Positions 37,477 through 47,542 of a DNA stretch of 64,000 bases are shown here, in pieces (the stretch's first letter is position 1; the number at the start of each line of letters is the position of its first letter). Both the position numbers and the translations under genes were made by a program. A model generated the notes under the pieces. It ran no database searches. It was not told the origin of the DNA and saw only the letters and a list, made by a program, of their open reading frames with translations. This stretch comes from Acidobacteriota bacterium (GTDB taxonomy: Bacteria > Actinomycetota > Acidimicrobiia > Acidimicrobiales > Microtrichaceae), in contig QEUP01000002.1 in assembly GCA_003577145.1 (NCBI GenBank), forward strand, positions 140,215 through 204,214, written 5' to 3'.

Positions 37477-37590
37477 CCGGCGTGGGAAGCGTCGCACCCG
37501 AGCGGCGATCCGAACGCTCGCCGAGTGAGGAGTGCGCAGGGTCCCGATCGCGCAGGAGCGTCACTGCGTCCCGCAGGTTGCCGCTCCGGG

Positions 37591-38973
37591 TCAGAGCCGG
37601 TGCCAAACGGTGCCGTCGGGGGTGTCCTCGAGCTGAATCCCCCGGTCCGCCAGCTCGTCACGGATGCGATCGGCAGTGGCGAAGTCCCTGCTCTCACGGG
37701 CCGCGGCCCGCTGGTCGATGAGGTCTTTGATCTCGCCGGCCTCGTCGTCGGCAGCGGTTGCGGGTGACCCGAGCTCCAGGCCCAGCGCGCCGGCGAGCTC
37801 GATGGCCGTGGCTCCAGCCCTGGCAGCCGCTTCAGCCTCACCCCGATCGAGCGCGGCATTGCCGTCGCGGACGAGGCCGAAGACGACCTCCATCGCCATG
37901 GGGGTGCCGAAGTCGTCGTCCATCGCGTCACGGAAGCGGCTGACCGCCTGCTCGTCGCGATCCTCGGTCGCCGGGTCGATCCCGGCGGCACTGGCCCGTC
38001 GCAAGAAGGCATCGAGACGGTCGACGGCGGCTTGCGCGGCCTTCAGGGCATCGCGGTTCATCTCCATCGTCTTGCGGTAGTGGGTCTGCAGGACGAGCAG
38101 GCGAATGGCGCGGGGGTCCACCTCCGCCAACGCCTCGGCGAGGGTCGTGAAGTTGCCGAGCGACTTCGCCATCTTCTCTCCGCCGACGTTGACCATGGCG
38201 TTGTGCACCCAGTAGCGGGCGAACTTCTGCCCCAGCGCGTCGGCTTGGGCGAGTTCGTTCTCGTGATGGGGGAAGACGAGGTCGTCGCCCCCGCCGTGGA
38301 TGTCGAAGTCCTCGCCGAGCTTCGACAACGACATCGCCACGCATTCGGTGTGCCAGCCGGGGCGCCCCGAGCCCCACGGCGTGTCCCAAGTTGGCTCTCC
38401 GGGCTTGGCCGCCTTCCACAGCGCGAAGTCGAGCGGCGAGCGTTTGTCCTCGTCTATCTCGACCCTCGCTCCCGCGTCGTCGAGCATCCGGGCGCGATCC
38501 CGACCCGACAGCCGGCCGTAGTGAGCGGGTTTGGTGACATCGAAGTAGACGCCCTTGTCCTCGACGACGTAGCCGGTGTCGGCCGCCACCAGACCTCCGA
38601 TCACCTCGAGCATCTCGTCGACGAACTCGGTTGCCCTGGGGCGTTCGTCGGGCGCCATGATCCCGAGGGCCTTCATCTCGTCGTCGTAGACGGCTTCGTA
38701 CTCGGCGGCGACCTCCGGCTCGCGGCGACCTTCCTTCAAAGCTCGCGAGATGATCTTGTCGTCGATGTCGGTGACGTTGCTGACGAAGCGGACCTCGAAG
38801 CCGGACCAGGTGAGGTAACGGCGGATCACGTCGTACACGAGGGCGCTGCGAGCGTGACCGAGATGGGGCACGTCATAGACCGTTGGCCCGCACACGTACA
38901 TCGACACCCTGCCGGCGTCGCGCGGCTCGAAGTCGACCTTTCTCCTGGTGAGGGTGTCGTAGAGCTTCAGCAT
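37591..38973 (-). CDS. cysS: Cysteinyl-tRNA synthetase
   Basis: The 460-residue class I synthetase has the HIGH motif as PHLGHARSALVYDVI (about 37-51), zinc ligands including Cys in MYVCGPTVYD and Cys/His in GWHTECVAMS and HGGGDDLVFPHHENE, and the KMSKS loop as GGEKMAKSLGNFTT. The C-terminal DALR-like region follows. It charges tRNA-Cys. Length is normal for CysS (about 460) and larger than mycothiol ligase MshC (about 410), which also has this fold. It starts 27 bp after the alcohol dehydrogenase-like gene's stop on the same strand. Confidence 0.93.
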   Translation of the reverse strand: MLKLYDTLTRRKVDFEPRDAGRVSMYVCGPTVYDVPHLGHARSALVYDVIRRYLTWSGFEVRFVSNVTDIDDKIISRALKEGRREPEVAAEYEAVYDDEMKALGIMAPDERPRATEFVDEMLEVIGGLVAADTGYVVEDKGVYFDVTKPAHYGRLSGRDRARMLDDAGARVEIDEDKRSPLDFALWKAAKPGEPTWDTPWGSGRPGWHTECVAMSLSKLGEDFDIHGGGDDLVFPHHENELAQADALGQKFARYWVHNAMVNVGGEKMAKSLGNFTTLAEALAEVDPRAIRLLVLQTHYRKTMEMNRDALKAAQAAVDRLDAFLRRASAAGIDPATEDRDEQAVSRFRDAMDDDFGTPMAMEVVFGLVRDGNAALDRGEAEAAARAGATAIELAGALGLELGSPATAADDEAGEIKDLIDQRAAARESRDFATADRIRDELADRGIQLEDTPDGTVWHRL

Positions 38974-39000
38974 CGGGTCCCTCGCCGAAGACGAGCGCCC

Positions 39001-40182
39001 TCAGCGGCGCTTCTCGTCGCGCATGTCGAAGACGACCTTCACCCCACCTCGTCGACCGGCTTCGGCGGCGTGGGCCAGTGCCTCCGCGTAACGGTCGAGC
39101 GGGTAGTGTGCCGAGACGATGCGGTCGAGGCCGAACTGTTGGGCCACCTCGATCGCCACGTCGAAGGCCTTCGCCTGTCGCCCGTCGGCCAGGACCTCGG
39201 TGCCGTAGGTGTAGGCGCCCACCAACTCGGTCTCGCGGTGCCACAGGGCGGTGAGATCGATCCGCACGACTCCTGGCATGCCGAGCATGATGACCCGGCC
39301 GCGGGGTCGCGCCAAGCCGATGGCTGCTGCGATCGAGCGGGCGTTGCCGACTGCGTCGACGACGGCGTCAGCGCCCCCCGAGAGCTGATCGTCGCCGATC
39401 AGGAACGACCCGGTGACCCGGCGTATCGCGCGCGCCGCCTCTGCGGGCTCGACGACGAGGTCGGCGCCGAAATCGGCTGCCAGCTCCTTCTGGCGGGGGT
39501 ACTTGGCCACCGCGACAAGGGTTCCAGGAGAGGTCAGGTGACGCAGAGCCGCGATGGTGACCAGTCCCATGGTCCCGGCCCCGTAGACGACGACGGTCGA
39601 GCTCGGTTGAACCCCGGCTCTGAGGGCCGCGTGGACACCTCCGGCGGCGGGCTCTATCACCACTGCCATCTCGTCGTCCATGGAATCGGGTACCGGGCGC
39701 AGGAGGCTCTCGTGAGCAGCGAAGCGGGTGGACCAGCCGCCACCGGTGCTGGCACAGAACCCGACCTGTATCCCGGGTTCGAGCGACCCCGAGACGAGGT
39801 GGCGGTAGTCGTCGCCGTCACCGGGAGCCGCGCCGGGAAACGGCGGCTCGAAACCTCGTGCAGAGTGGCCGAGCACCGGCTCGAGGATGACTCGGGTGCC
39901 GTCCTCGAGCTCACCGACCACCTCGTGTCCCGGTACGAACGGAAACGAGACGTAGGGCTCGAAATACGGCGAGGACCGTCCCTCGACAGTCGACAGGTCC
40001 GAGCCGCAGATGCCGCTCAGACGGGGAAGCACGTACACCCAACCCTCACCGGGCAGCTCCGGTGGATCGATGTCCACGAGCCTCAGCGGCCCCACCTTGG
40101 CTCCGCTGCCCGGTAGGACGCGGGAAGCGATGGCTGCGGCGGCGTAGCGACCTTCGTTGCGTTCGAACTCGAGGGCTTTCAC
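39001..40182 (-). CDS. Zinc-dependent alcohol dehydrogenase-like (MDR) protein
   Basis: The 393-residue protein belongs to the medium-chain dehydrogenase superfamily. [13 protein letters not shown] holds the catalytic zinc Cys, [17 protein letters not shown] the zinc His/Glu, and the cofactor fold has [17 protein letters not shown] (G-x-G-x2-G). A structural zinc Cys cluster is not obvious; the usual four-Cys loop is replaced by a Gly/Pro/Asp-rich segment. Substrate is unknown. It is divergent from leuS and directly upstream of cysS. Confidence 0.8.
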   Translation of the reverse strand: MKALEFERNEGRYAAAAIASRVLPGSGAKVGPLRLVDIDPPELPGEGWVYVLPRLSGICGSDLSTVEGRSSPYFEPYVSFPFVPGHEVVGELEDGTRVILEPVLGHSARGFEPPFPGAAPGDGDDYRHLVSGSLEPGIQVGFCASTGGGWSTRFAAHESLLRPVPDSMDDEMAVVIEPAAGGVHAALRAGVQPSSTVVVYGAGTMGLVTIAALRHLTSPGTLVAVAKYPRQKELAADFGADLVVEPAEAARAIRRVTGSFLIGDDQLSGGADAVVDAVGNARSIAAAIGLARPRGRVIMLGMPGVVRIDLTALWHRETELVGAYTYGTEVLADGRQAKAFDVAIEVAQQFGLDRIVSAHYPLDRYAEALAHAAEAGRRGGVKVVFDMRDEKRR

Positions 40183-40328
40183 GTGGGTTCGGCCGTATCG
40201 GTACCTGCTCGATGACCGGGAGCGCCGGTCCGGAGAGAAACGACACTACCCCTGATGCGCGCCGTCGGGACCATCGCGCCTTGGAGGCGGTTGGCCGGCC
40301 GGGCTGTTGCCCCCGGTACGATTCCGGG

Positions 40329-43142
40329 ATGGCCGAGACCGGAACCGCACGCGAGGAGCTGCCGCCCCATCGCTACACAGCCGCGCTGGCCAACGAGATC
40401 GAGACCAGATGGCAGCAGTACTGGGAGCAGCACGCGACCTTCCACACCCCCAACCCTGTGGGCGACCTCTCGGAGGGGTTCGAGCGCTTCTCCGACCATC
40501 CGAAGCTGTTCGTGATGGACATGTTCCCTTACCCGAGCGGCGCCGGCCTGCACGTCGGCCATCCCCTCGGCTACATAGGTACCGACGTGTACTGCCGGTT
40601 CAAGCGGATGACGGGTCACAACGTGCTGCACACGCTGGGCTACGACGCCTTCGGCCTGCCCGCCGAGGAGTACGCACGCCAGACCGGGACCCACCCGCGG
40701 GCGACGACCGAGGCCAACATCGCCAACATGCGGCGCCAGCTGCGTGCCCTCGGACTGGGCCATGACAGCCGGCGCAGCATCGCCACCACCGACCCGTCCT
40801 ACTACCGGTGGACCCAATGGATCTTCCTGAAGATCTTCGGGTCCTGGTACGACGCGGAGCAGGGCCGGGCGCGCCCGATCGCCGACCTGGTCGAAGAGCT
40901 CGAGTCCGGTGCCCGCCAACCCGCCGGTGAGAGGGCCTGGGCCGAGCTGGACGGCACCGAGAGGCGCCTGCTCGTCGACTCGCACCGGCTCGCCTACCTC
41001 GACGAGGCTCCTGTCAACTGGTGCCCCGGACTCGGTACCGTACTGGCCAACGAGGAGGTCACAGCCGACGGTCGTTCCGAGCGCGGCAACCACCCCGTCT
41101 ACCGCCGTCCGCTGAAGCAGTGGATGATGCGCATCACCGCCTACGCCGAGCGTCTGCTCGACGACCTCGACCTGCTCGAGTGGCCCGAGCCGATCAAGAT
41201 CATGCAACGGAACTGGATCGGCCGCAGCGAGGGCGCCAACGTCGACTTCCCGGCAGGCGACAGCGTCATCGAGGTCTTCACCACCCGACCGGACACCCTC
41301 TTCGGGGCCACCTACATGGTGCTCGCCCCCGAGCACCCGCTGGTCTCAGAGCTCACGGCCGCAGCATGGCCCGATGGCACACCGGAGGCGTGGACGGGGG
41401 GGTACGGCACCCCCCTTGCGGCGGTGCAGGCCTACCAGGGCGAGGCTTCGTCGAAATCGGAGGTCGAACGCCAGGTCGAGGCGCGGGAGAAGACCGGTGT
41501 GTTCACCGGCTCGTACGCGATCAACCCGACCAACGACGAGGAGATCCCGGTCTTCATAGCCGACTACGTGCTGATGGGCTACGGGACCGGGGCGATCATG
41601 GCCGTACCGGGTCAAGACGAGCGCGACTTCGAGTTTGCCCGGGAGCTCGGGCTTCCCATCATCCGTACCGTCCAGCCACCCGACGGCTGGGGGGACGCCC
41701 CCTACACCGGCGAGGGCCCCGCCATCAACAGCAGCTTCCTCGACGGCCTCGGGGTGGACGACGCCAAGCGCGAGATCATCGGCTGGCTCGAGGCGAACGG
41801 CAAGGGGCGCCGCAGCGTCACCTACAAGCTGCGCGACTGGCTCTTCAGCCGCCAGCGGTACTGGGGTGAGCCCTTCCCCATAGTCTATGACGAGACCGGC
41901 CTGCCGATCGCGGTCCCCGAAGAGCACCTCCCGATAGAGCTACCCGACGTCGACGACTACCTGCCGGCCGTCTCCGAGGACGAGGAGGCGGTTCCCGAAC
42001 CGCCACTCGCCAGGGCCACCGGTTGGGTCGAGGTGACGCTCGACTTGGGTGACGGGCCCAAGCAGTACCGCCGGGAGCTCGACACGATGCCTCAGTGGGC
42101 GGGGTCGTGCTGGTACCACCTGCGCTACATAGATCCCACCGACGACGAGCACCTCGTCGAACCCGAGAACGACCGTTACTGGATGACCGACGAGGGAGTG
42201 GACCTCTACGTCGGTGGGGTCGAGCACGCCGTCCTCCATCTCCTCTACAGCCGGTTCTGGCAGAAGGTGCTGTTCGACCTCGGCCACGTGTCGTCGTGTG
42301 AGCCGTATCACCGGCTGTTCAACCAGGGCTACATCCAGGCTGCCGCGTACAAGGACGAGCGGGGCCTGTACGTGGACGCCCAAGAGGTCGTCGAGTCCGA
42401 CGGTGAGTTCACCTACCAGGCCCGGCCGGTGACGCGCGAGTTCGGGAAGATGGGCAAGAGCTTGAAGAACAGCGTCACCCCCGACGAGATGTACGAGGAA
42501 TACGGTGCCGACACCCTGAGGCTCTACGAGATGTTCATGGGTCCCCTCGATCAGGACCGGCCCTGGGACACGACCGCCATCGTGGGCTCGCACCGGCTCA
42601 TACAACGGCTGTGGCGCAACCTGGTCGACGAAGTCGACGGTGAGGTCACCGTGACCGACGCGGAGCCCGACGAGGAGACGTTGCGGGTGCTGCACCGGAC
42701 GATCGAAGGTGTGAGGGCTGACATGGACGGCCTGCGGTTCAACACCGCCATCGCCAAGATCACCGAGCTGAACAACCACCTCACGAAGGCCCATGGCGCG
42801 ACCGGCGTGCCGCTCCTGGTTGCCGAACCGCTCGTGTTGATGGTGGCACCACTGGCTCCTCACGTGGCCGAGGAGCTCTGGCGGCGGATGGGCCACACCG
42901 GATCGTTGGCCTACGAGGCCTTTCCCGAGGCCGATCCGGCGCGGCTGGTGGAGGAGACCGTCACCATGGTGGTGCAGGTCAACGGCAAGGTGCGCGACCG
43001 GGTGGCTGTGCCGGCCGACATCGACGAGGAAGGGGCGACGCGCCTGGCCCTCGCCTCCGACAAGGTGCAGAAGTACCTCGACGGCGCAGAACCCCGGACG
43101 GTGATCGCCCGCCCCCCGAAGCTGGTGAACGTGGTCGCGTGA
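40329..43142 (+). CDS. leuS: Leucyl-tRNA synthetase
   Basis: Start ATG 40329 gives 937 residues. HIGH appears in [19 protein letters not shown], the zinc/editing domain follows with [20 protein letters not shown] and [19 protein letters not shown], and KMSKS is [12 protein letters not shown] near residue 715. The C-terminal anticodon and LeuS-specific domains end [17 protein letters not shown]. It charges tRNA-Leu in the cytoplasm. The large upstream open frame to 40062 is unlikely coding because it overlaps the divergent promoter. No T-box leader was seen upstream. Confidence 0.95.
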   Translation: MAETGTAREELPPHRYTAALANEIETRWQQYWEQHATFHTPNPVGDLSEGFERFSDHPKLFVMDMFPYPSGAGLHVGHPLGYIGTDVYCRFKRMTGHNVLHTLGYDAFGLPAEEYARQTGTHPRATTEANIANMRRQLRALGLGHDSRRSIATTDPSYYRWTQWIFLKIFGSWYDAEQGRARPIADLVEELESGARQPAGERAWAELDGTERRLLVDSHRLAYLDEAPVNWCPGLGTVLANEEVTADGRSERGNHPVYRRPLKQWMMRITAYAERLLDDLDLLEWPEPIKIMQRNWIGRSEGANVDFPAGDSVIEVFTTRPDTLFGATYMVLAPEHPLVSELTAAAWPDGTPEAWTGGYGTPLAAVQAYQGEASSKSEVERQVEAREKTGVFTGSYAINPTNDEEIPVFIADYVLMGYGTGAIMAVPGQDERDFEFARELGLPIIRTVQPPDGWGDAPYTGEGPAINSSFLDGLGVDDAKREIIGWLEANGKGRRSVTYKLRDWLFSRQRYWGEPFPIVYDETGLPIAVPEEHLPIELPDVDDYLPAVSEDEEAVPEPPLARATGWVEVTLDLGDGPKQYRRELDTMPQWAGSCWYHLRYIDPTDDEHLVEPENDRYWMTDEGVDLYVGGVEHAVLHLLYSRFWQKVLFDLGHVSSCEPYHRLFNQGYIQAAAYKDERGLYVDAQEVVESDGEFTYQARPVTREFGKMGKSLKNSVTPDEMYEEYGADTLRLYEMFMGPLDQDRPWDTTAIVGSHRLIQRLWRNLVDEVDGEVTVTDAEPDEETLRVLHRTIEGVRADMDGLRFNTAIAKITELNNHLTKAHGATGVPLLVAEPLVLMVAPLAPHVAEELWRRMGHTGSLAYEAFPEADPARLVEETVTMVVQVNGKVRDRVAVPADIDEEGATRLALASDKVQKYLDGAEPRTVIARPPKLVNVVA

Positions 43143-43202
43143 GGACCCCCGCAAAGGGATCCCGTGCCGCAGAGCCGGGCCGGCCCCGCCGGCGAGGCGG
43201 TA

Positions 43203-43781
43203 TTACCTGACTTTGACCCCGGTGTGCATGCCGAGCTCGAAATGGCTCTCGATCGTGCCGTCGTCTTCCTCCTCGACGATGTTGCAGAAGAAGACGTAGT
43301 CGCCCGGAGCGAGGTCGAAGACACCGTTGCAGGTCTCACCGGCGGGGAAGGCCTCGATCTCGCCGATGAAGGAACCCTCGGGCAACTGATCCTCTTGGAC
43401 CTTGCCGTCGGCCACCGGCAGGTCCGCGGCGCTGCCGGCTGAGACGATGACCACCTCGTGGGGCTCCTCACCGGTGTTGTCGGCCCTGACCCCGATCTTG
43501 CCGCTCCTCTCGACCTCGGCGGGTGCTATGACATCCCATTCCTTGAGCTCGACATCGATCTCGAGGTCGGCATCGGTGAGGTCACCCACCGGTTCGCACT
43601 CCGACACCGCCGAACCGCTTGCCGAGCCGCTGCTGCTGCCGCTACCCGTCCCCGAGCCCGAGCCGCTGCTGTCCCCCTCACCGATCTCGCGCACCCCGGT
43701 GCCGTCGTCACCGCAGGCGCTGAGAACGAGCGCGGCCGCTGCCACGAGCACGATCATGCGAGCCGCACCAAGGATCCTCAT
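43203..43781 (-). CDS. Secreted cupredoxin-like lipoprotein with IdeR-like box upstream
   Basis: The 192-residue protein has a lipoprotein signal (MIVLVAAAALVLSACGDDG, lipobox LSAC) then a Ser/Gly-rich linker and a cupredoxin-like domain. Candidate type 1 copper ligands are His in GEEPHEVVIV, Cys in YVFFCNIVEE, His and Met in ESHFELGMHTG. It would be membrane-anchored outside the cell and take part in electron transfer or metal handling. An IdeR-like box lies 22 bp upstream of the start, so iron-dependent repression is likely. ATG 43757 is a possible later start. Confidence 0.75.
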   Translation of the reverse strand: MRILGAARMIVLVAAAALVLSACGDDGTGVREIGEGDSSGSGSGTGSGSSSGSASGSAVSECEPVGDLTDADLEIDVELKEWDVIAPAEVERSGKIGVRADNTGEEPHEVVIVSAGSAADLPVADGKVQEDQLPEGSFIGEIEAFPAGETCNGVFDLAPGDYVFFCNIVEEEDDGTIESHFELGMHTGVKVR

Positions 43782-43802
43782 AGCCGCTCCTTCGACTAGC
43801 AG

Positions 43803-43821
43803 TTAAGTGAGCCTAACTTCT
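43803..43821. promoter_or_regulatory. IdeR/DtxR-type iron box
   Basis: TTAAGTGAGCCTAACTTCT on the plus strand (reverse complement AGAAGTTAGGCTCACTTAA) matches the IdeR consensus TTAGGTTAGGCTAACCTAA at 14 of 19 positions, including the GTTAGGCT core. It sits just upstream of the cupredoxin lipoprotein gene, where repression by iron-loaded IdeR would fit. Confidence 0.6.
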
Positions 43822-43842
43822 ACCCCGGTGGGCGCCCCGGTG

Positions 43843-44295
43843 TCAACCACCGAGCCGGCCGATCTTGTAGACGAGGGTCCCCGTTGCCACCAGCGTTCCC
43901 GACGGGGTGCTCACCTCGGCGTCGCAGAACACGATCGAAGAACCCCTCTTGGCGATCCAACCCTCGGCGACCGCGTCCTCCCCGCTGATCGACGCCAGGT
44001 AGCGGACCTGCATGTCAACTGTCAGCAACGGACGGAACTCGTCGTAGTGCGACCCGATGGCGGGCACCACCACGGTGTCGATGAGCGAGGCGATGGCCCC
44101 GCCGTGCATCACGCCTGCGGGTTGCTCCAACTCGGGCCGGTAGGGGAGGCGCATCCGTGCGTAGTCGCGGCGTAGCTCCTCGAGCCGGATTCCCAGGTGA
44201 GTCGGGAAGTACGTGCGATTCCAGTTGCCGAACTCAGCCCAGAGCTCGCGGACCTCGGCCGGGAGCGGATCGAACTGGTCGGCTCGGTACGGCAT
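43843..44295 (-). CDS. PaaI-family hotdog thioesterase
   Basis: The 150-residue protein has a hotdog thioesterase pattern: GVMHGGAIASLIDTVVVPAI carries the HGG helix motif and MQVRYLASISGEDAVAEGWI the core strand. It would hydrolyse small acyl-CoA thioesters. It is a single gene between the cupredoxin and putA genes, transcribed in the same direction. Substrate cannot be read from sequence. Confidence 0.82.
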   Translation of the reverse strand: MPYRADQFDPLPAEVRELWAEFGNWNRTYFPTHLGIRLEELRRDYARMRLPYRPELEQPAGVMHGGAIASLIDTVVVPAIGSHYDEFRPLLTVDMQVRYLASISGEDAVAEGWIAKRGSSIVFCDAEVSTPSGTLVATGTLVYKIGRLGG

Positions 44296-44390
44296 GGCTG
44301 TAGTGTTGCCGCTTCGGTCAGAGCGGCAGTAATCGACGAGGCGGGAGCGTCACAGTGGGCTGCTTGCCCTGCCGCAGACCCACGAGCCGC

Positions 44391-47300
44391 TCATTCGGGT
44401 GCGAAACCCTGGCGGAGGGTGTTCTCGCTCACGACCCGGGGGTTGAGGAACTGCTGGAGGTAGTCGGGCCCGCCGGCTTTGGATCCCACCCCGGACAACC
44501 CGTAGCCCCCGAAGGGCTGGCGGCCCACCACCGCAGCGGTCGTGTGGCGGTTGACGTAGACGTTGCCCGCCCTCAGCTCGCGAGCGGCCCGCCGGATGTG
44601 TGAAGGGGAGCGGGAGAACACCCCAGCGGTGAGGGCGAAGTCGGTGGCGTTGGCGACACGGATCGCCTCGTCGAAGTCAGCGACACGTAGCACGGTCAGG
44701 ACCGGTCCGAATATCTCCTCGCGGGCGATCGCCGAGTCAGCGGCGACCCCGGTGACGATGGTGGGGCCGACGTACCAGCCGTGCGCGGGTATGTCCTCGC
44801 GGTGCAACAGGACCGACCCTTCGGCGAACGCTCGCTCGATGTAGGCCATGGAACGCTGCTGGGCGGCCTGGTCTATCAGTGGTCCCACCTGTGTCGACGG
44901 ATCGGCCGGCGGGCCGATGGTCAGCTCACCCGCCGCAGCAACGAGTCGCGCGACGAAGCTGTCGAACACCGAGTCGACGACGATGACGCGCGATGCGGCC
45001 GAGCACTTCTGGCCGGAGTAACCGAAGGCGGAGTAGACCGTGGCCGGGACCGCCTGGTCGGGGTCGGCGTCAGCGTCGATCAACAGCGCGTTCTTGCCCC
45101 CCATCTCGGCCACGACCTTCTTCACTGTTCGCTGGCCGGGCCGGTGCTCGGCGGCTTCACGGATGATGCGCAACCCGACCTCTTTCGACCCCGTGAAGGC
45201 CAGGACGGCGGTGGCGGGGTGAGCGACGAGCGCCGCGCCCACGTCCTCACCTCTCCCGGGCAGCAGTTGGAGGACGCCTCCGGGGACACCGGATTCCTCG
45301 AACGCCGCGACGAGCTCGGATGCGAGGCCCGGCGTCTGCTCCGCCGGTTTGAGGATGACCGGGTTCCCGGCGACGAGTGCGGCCGCCGTCATGCCACAAG
45401 GGATCGCCAGAGGGAAGTTCCACGGGGATATGACCGCGGTGATCCCTCTGGCGGCATAGGTGAGCCGGTTGTGCTCTCCAGGTGGTGAGGACACCCTGCC
45501 ACCGCCGGCCAACCGGATCATCTCGCGCCCGTAGTACTCGCAGAAGTCGATCGCTTCGCAGACGTCGGCGTCGGCCTCGTTCCAGGGCTTGCCGGCTTCG
45601 AGCACCACGAGGGCGGCTAGCTCGTCGCGGCGGGCCCTGAGCCACTCGGCGGCGTCGAACAGGATCTGCGCTCGTTCCTCGATCCGGGTGGAGGCCCATT
45701 CCCCGAGCACGGACTGCGCGACGGAGACAGCGGCGTCGGCGTGCTCGGCGTTGCATGACGAGGAGATGGCGACGACCGAAGTCGGATCTGCGGGGTTGGT
45801 GGACTGGAGTGCGTCGCCGGTGAACAGCGACTCTCCCGCCAGGTGGCCGGGAACGTCGAGTGGTGTGTCGGCGAGCCGCTCGGCAACGGCTGTGAGCATC
45901 CGTGCGAAGGCATCCCGCACGTCTGCCCTGCGCCATTCCCGGGTGGGTTCGGGGGCATACGGGGAGAGCTCGCCGGTGCGCGTGCAGAGCCGTGCGACCG
46001 CAGGCGGGGGGCCCGGGATGGTTTCGACGCGAGGAGGCGAGAGCAGCTCATCGAGATCTCTGCCCTCGGCGAAACGGTGACGCACGAACGACTCGTTGGA
46101 GGTGTTCTCCAAGAGACGCCGGACCAGATAGGCCATGCCCGGCAGGAGATCCCCTACGGGCGCGTACACCCGCAGCCGGAACCCGAGGCGCCTGATGGCA
46201 GCCTGGATGGGTTCGGCCATGCCGTGCAGCATCTGGATCTCATAACCGCTGTCGGGGATGCCCAGGTGGCGGGCGTAGGTGATCGCGTACGCCAGCGACC
46301 GGAGGTTGTGCGTGCCGAAGGCACTCCTGACGCTGCCGTGGTTGTCGTGGAGCAGGCGAGCACAGCGGTCGAAGTTGGTATCGGTGTGCGACTTGTCCAC
46401 GAAGACCGGTAGGTGCCAGTGCTGCGCTCTGGCGAGCACCGTCTCGGTGTCCCAGTAAGCGCCTTTGACCAGCCGGACGGTCACCGGCCGCTTCCTCTGC
46501 GCTGACCATCGTGTCAACTCGAGGAGGTCACGATATGAGTCGCGGAGGTAGGCCTGCACCGCGATCCCTGCATCGAGGTCGGCGAACTCGTCCTCGTCGA
46601 GCAGCGACCGGAACAGCCGCAGCGTCAGGTCCTTGACGTCGTAATGCTCCATGTCGAAGTTGACGAAAGCGTCCCGGTCCCGGGCAGCCCGCAGGACTGG
46701 GCGCAGCCTCGCCCTCGCCTCTGCGAGGGCGAGGTCGCTGGTGAGCGGGGTGAACTTGGGTGTCAGGGCGGTCGGCTTGATGCTCACGTTGACCCGCGGC
46801 AGGCGACCGAGGTCGTCACGCTCGAGGTGGGCGTCATCGTGCCACTCAGCAGTCGCGTCGGCGAGGACGTCGACCATCTCGGTGACCCTGGATGCGTAGT
46901 TGTCGGCTTCGCTCTCGGTGACGGTCTTCTCGCCCAGCAAGTCGATGGTGAAGGCGCTGCCGTGGCGCCAGAGCTGGTGAAGGGGTGCGACGGCATCGGC
47001 GGGGCTGGCGCCGACGATGAACTGTGCGGCCATGCGGAGGATGTTCCGGCGGGCGACGGCAACTTCGACGGACCGGCCGAAGGGCAGGACGTGGGCTGCG
47101 TCGATGCCGAGCTCGAGGGAGTGGGGCAAGTCGACTTCGGCGAAGTACTCCTCCATGTGCCGCTGGACGTCGGCGTCGTCGCGGGTAGCCGGGAACACGT
47201 CCACGAAGCGGAAGAGCTGCGTCTTGAAGTCGGGATGCGCCATCGCCCAGTCGAGGACCCGGTCGCTCCAGAACGAGAGGTGAAAGACCCGCGATCGCTC

Positions 47301-47474
47301 CCGGGCTCCCGTCTCGGCTATCTGGCGTGCCAGGGCGGTGACGTCACCTTCGGGCGGACCGGTCACGCTCAACACGCTATTACCGGGTCGGCGGAAGCCG
47401 GCGACCGCGCGCGCGACCTCGCGCGCGACCTCGAGCGCCCGGTCGACCAGGTTGGACACTGACGCAGGCGTCAC
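44391..47474 (-). CDS. putA: Bifunctional proline dehydrogenase / P5C dehydrogenase
   Basis: The 1027-residue protein starts at GTG 47474 with AGGAG six bases upstream. The N-terminal half is the proline dehydrogenase barrel: VTVRLVKGAYWDTETVLAR, YEIQMLHGMAEPIQAAIRRL and LRVYAPVGDLLPGMAYLVRR. The C-terminal half is the NAD-dependent aldehyde dehydrogenase: VISPWNFPLAIPCGMTAAAL, VAEMGGKNALLIDADAD (base Glu) and SGYSGQKCSAASRVIVVDS-type Cys region. There is no ribbon-helix-helix DNA-binding domain, unlike E. coli PutA. It converts proline to glutamate. A divergent crotonase gene starts 68 bp away. Confidence 0.9.
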   Translation of the reverse strand: MTPASVSNLVDRALEVAREVARAVAGFRRPGNSVLSVTGPPEGDVTALARQIAETGARERSRVFHLSFWSDRVLDWAMAHPDFKTQLFRFVDVFPATRDDADVQRHMEEYFAEVDLPHSLELGIDAAHVLPFGRSVEVAVARRNILRMAAQFIVGASPADAVAPLHQLWRHGSAFTIDLLGEKTVTESEADNYASRVTEMVDVLADATAEWHDDAHLERDDLGRLPRVNVSIKPTALTPKFTPLTSDLALAEARARLRPVLRAARDRDAFVNFDMEHYDVKDLTLRLFRSLLDEDEFADLDAGIAVQAYLRDSYRDLLELTRWSAQRKRPVTVRLVKGAYWDTETVLARAQHWHLPVFVDKSHTDTNFDRCARLLHDNHGSVRSAFGTHNLRSLAYAITYARHLGIPDSGYEIQMLHGMAEPIQAAIRRLGFRLRVYAPVGDLLPGMAYLVRRLLENTSNESFVRHRFAEGRDLDELLSPPRVETIPGPPPAVARLCTRTGELSPYAPEPTREWRRADVRDAFARMLTAVAERLADTPLDVPGHLAGESLFTGDALQSTNPADPTSVVAISSSCNAEHADAAVSVAQSVLGEWASTRIEERAQILFDAAEWLRARRDELAALVVLEAGKPWNEADADVCEAIDFCEYYGREMIRLAGGGRVSSPPGEHNRLTYAARGITAVISPWNFPLAIPCGMTAAALVAGNPVILKPAEQTPGLASELVAAFEESGVPGGVLQLLPGRGEDVGAALVAHPATAVLAFTGSKEVGLRIIREAAEHRPGQRTVKKVVAEMGGKNALLIDADADPDQAVPATVYSAFGYSGQKCSAASRVIVVDSVFDSFVARLVAAAGELTIGPPADPSTQVGPLIDQAAQQRSMAYIERAFAEGSVLLHREDIPAHGWYVGPTIVTGVAADSAIAREEIFGPVLTVLRVADFDEAIRVANATDFALTAGVFSRSPSHIRRAARELRAGNVYVNRHTTAAVVGRQPFGGYGLSGVGSKAGGPDYLQQFLNPRVVSENTLRQGFAPE

Positions 47475-47542
47475 ATCAGACTCCTGTCGTCGGTAGTCGA
47501 CCGGACGCCGAGTTGCGCCCGGTCCGGGTGCGGAGGAGCAGC

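Noticed and set aside
38032..40116. 694-codon plus-strand frame across cysS and the alcohol dehydrogenase gene
   Set aside because: Both minus-strand genes have catalytic motifs in the right order, so the plus frame is a shadow.
41940..43154. 404-codon minus-strand frame inside leuS
   Set aside because: It is fully covered by leuS with clear HIGH, KMSKS and editing motifs on the plus strand.
47460..47473. TGACGCAGGCGTCA palindrome at the putA start
   Set aside because: The spacing differs from the CTGACGnnnCGTCAG sites and it overlaps the first codons of putA, so it is more likely codon-driven.
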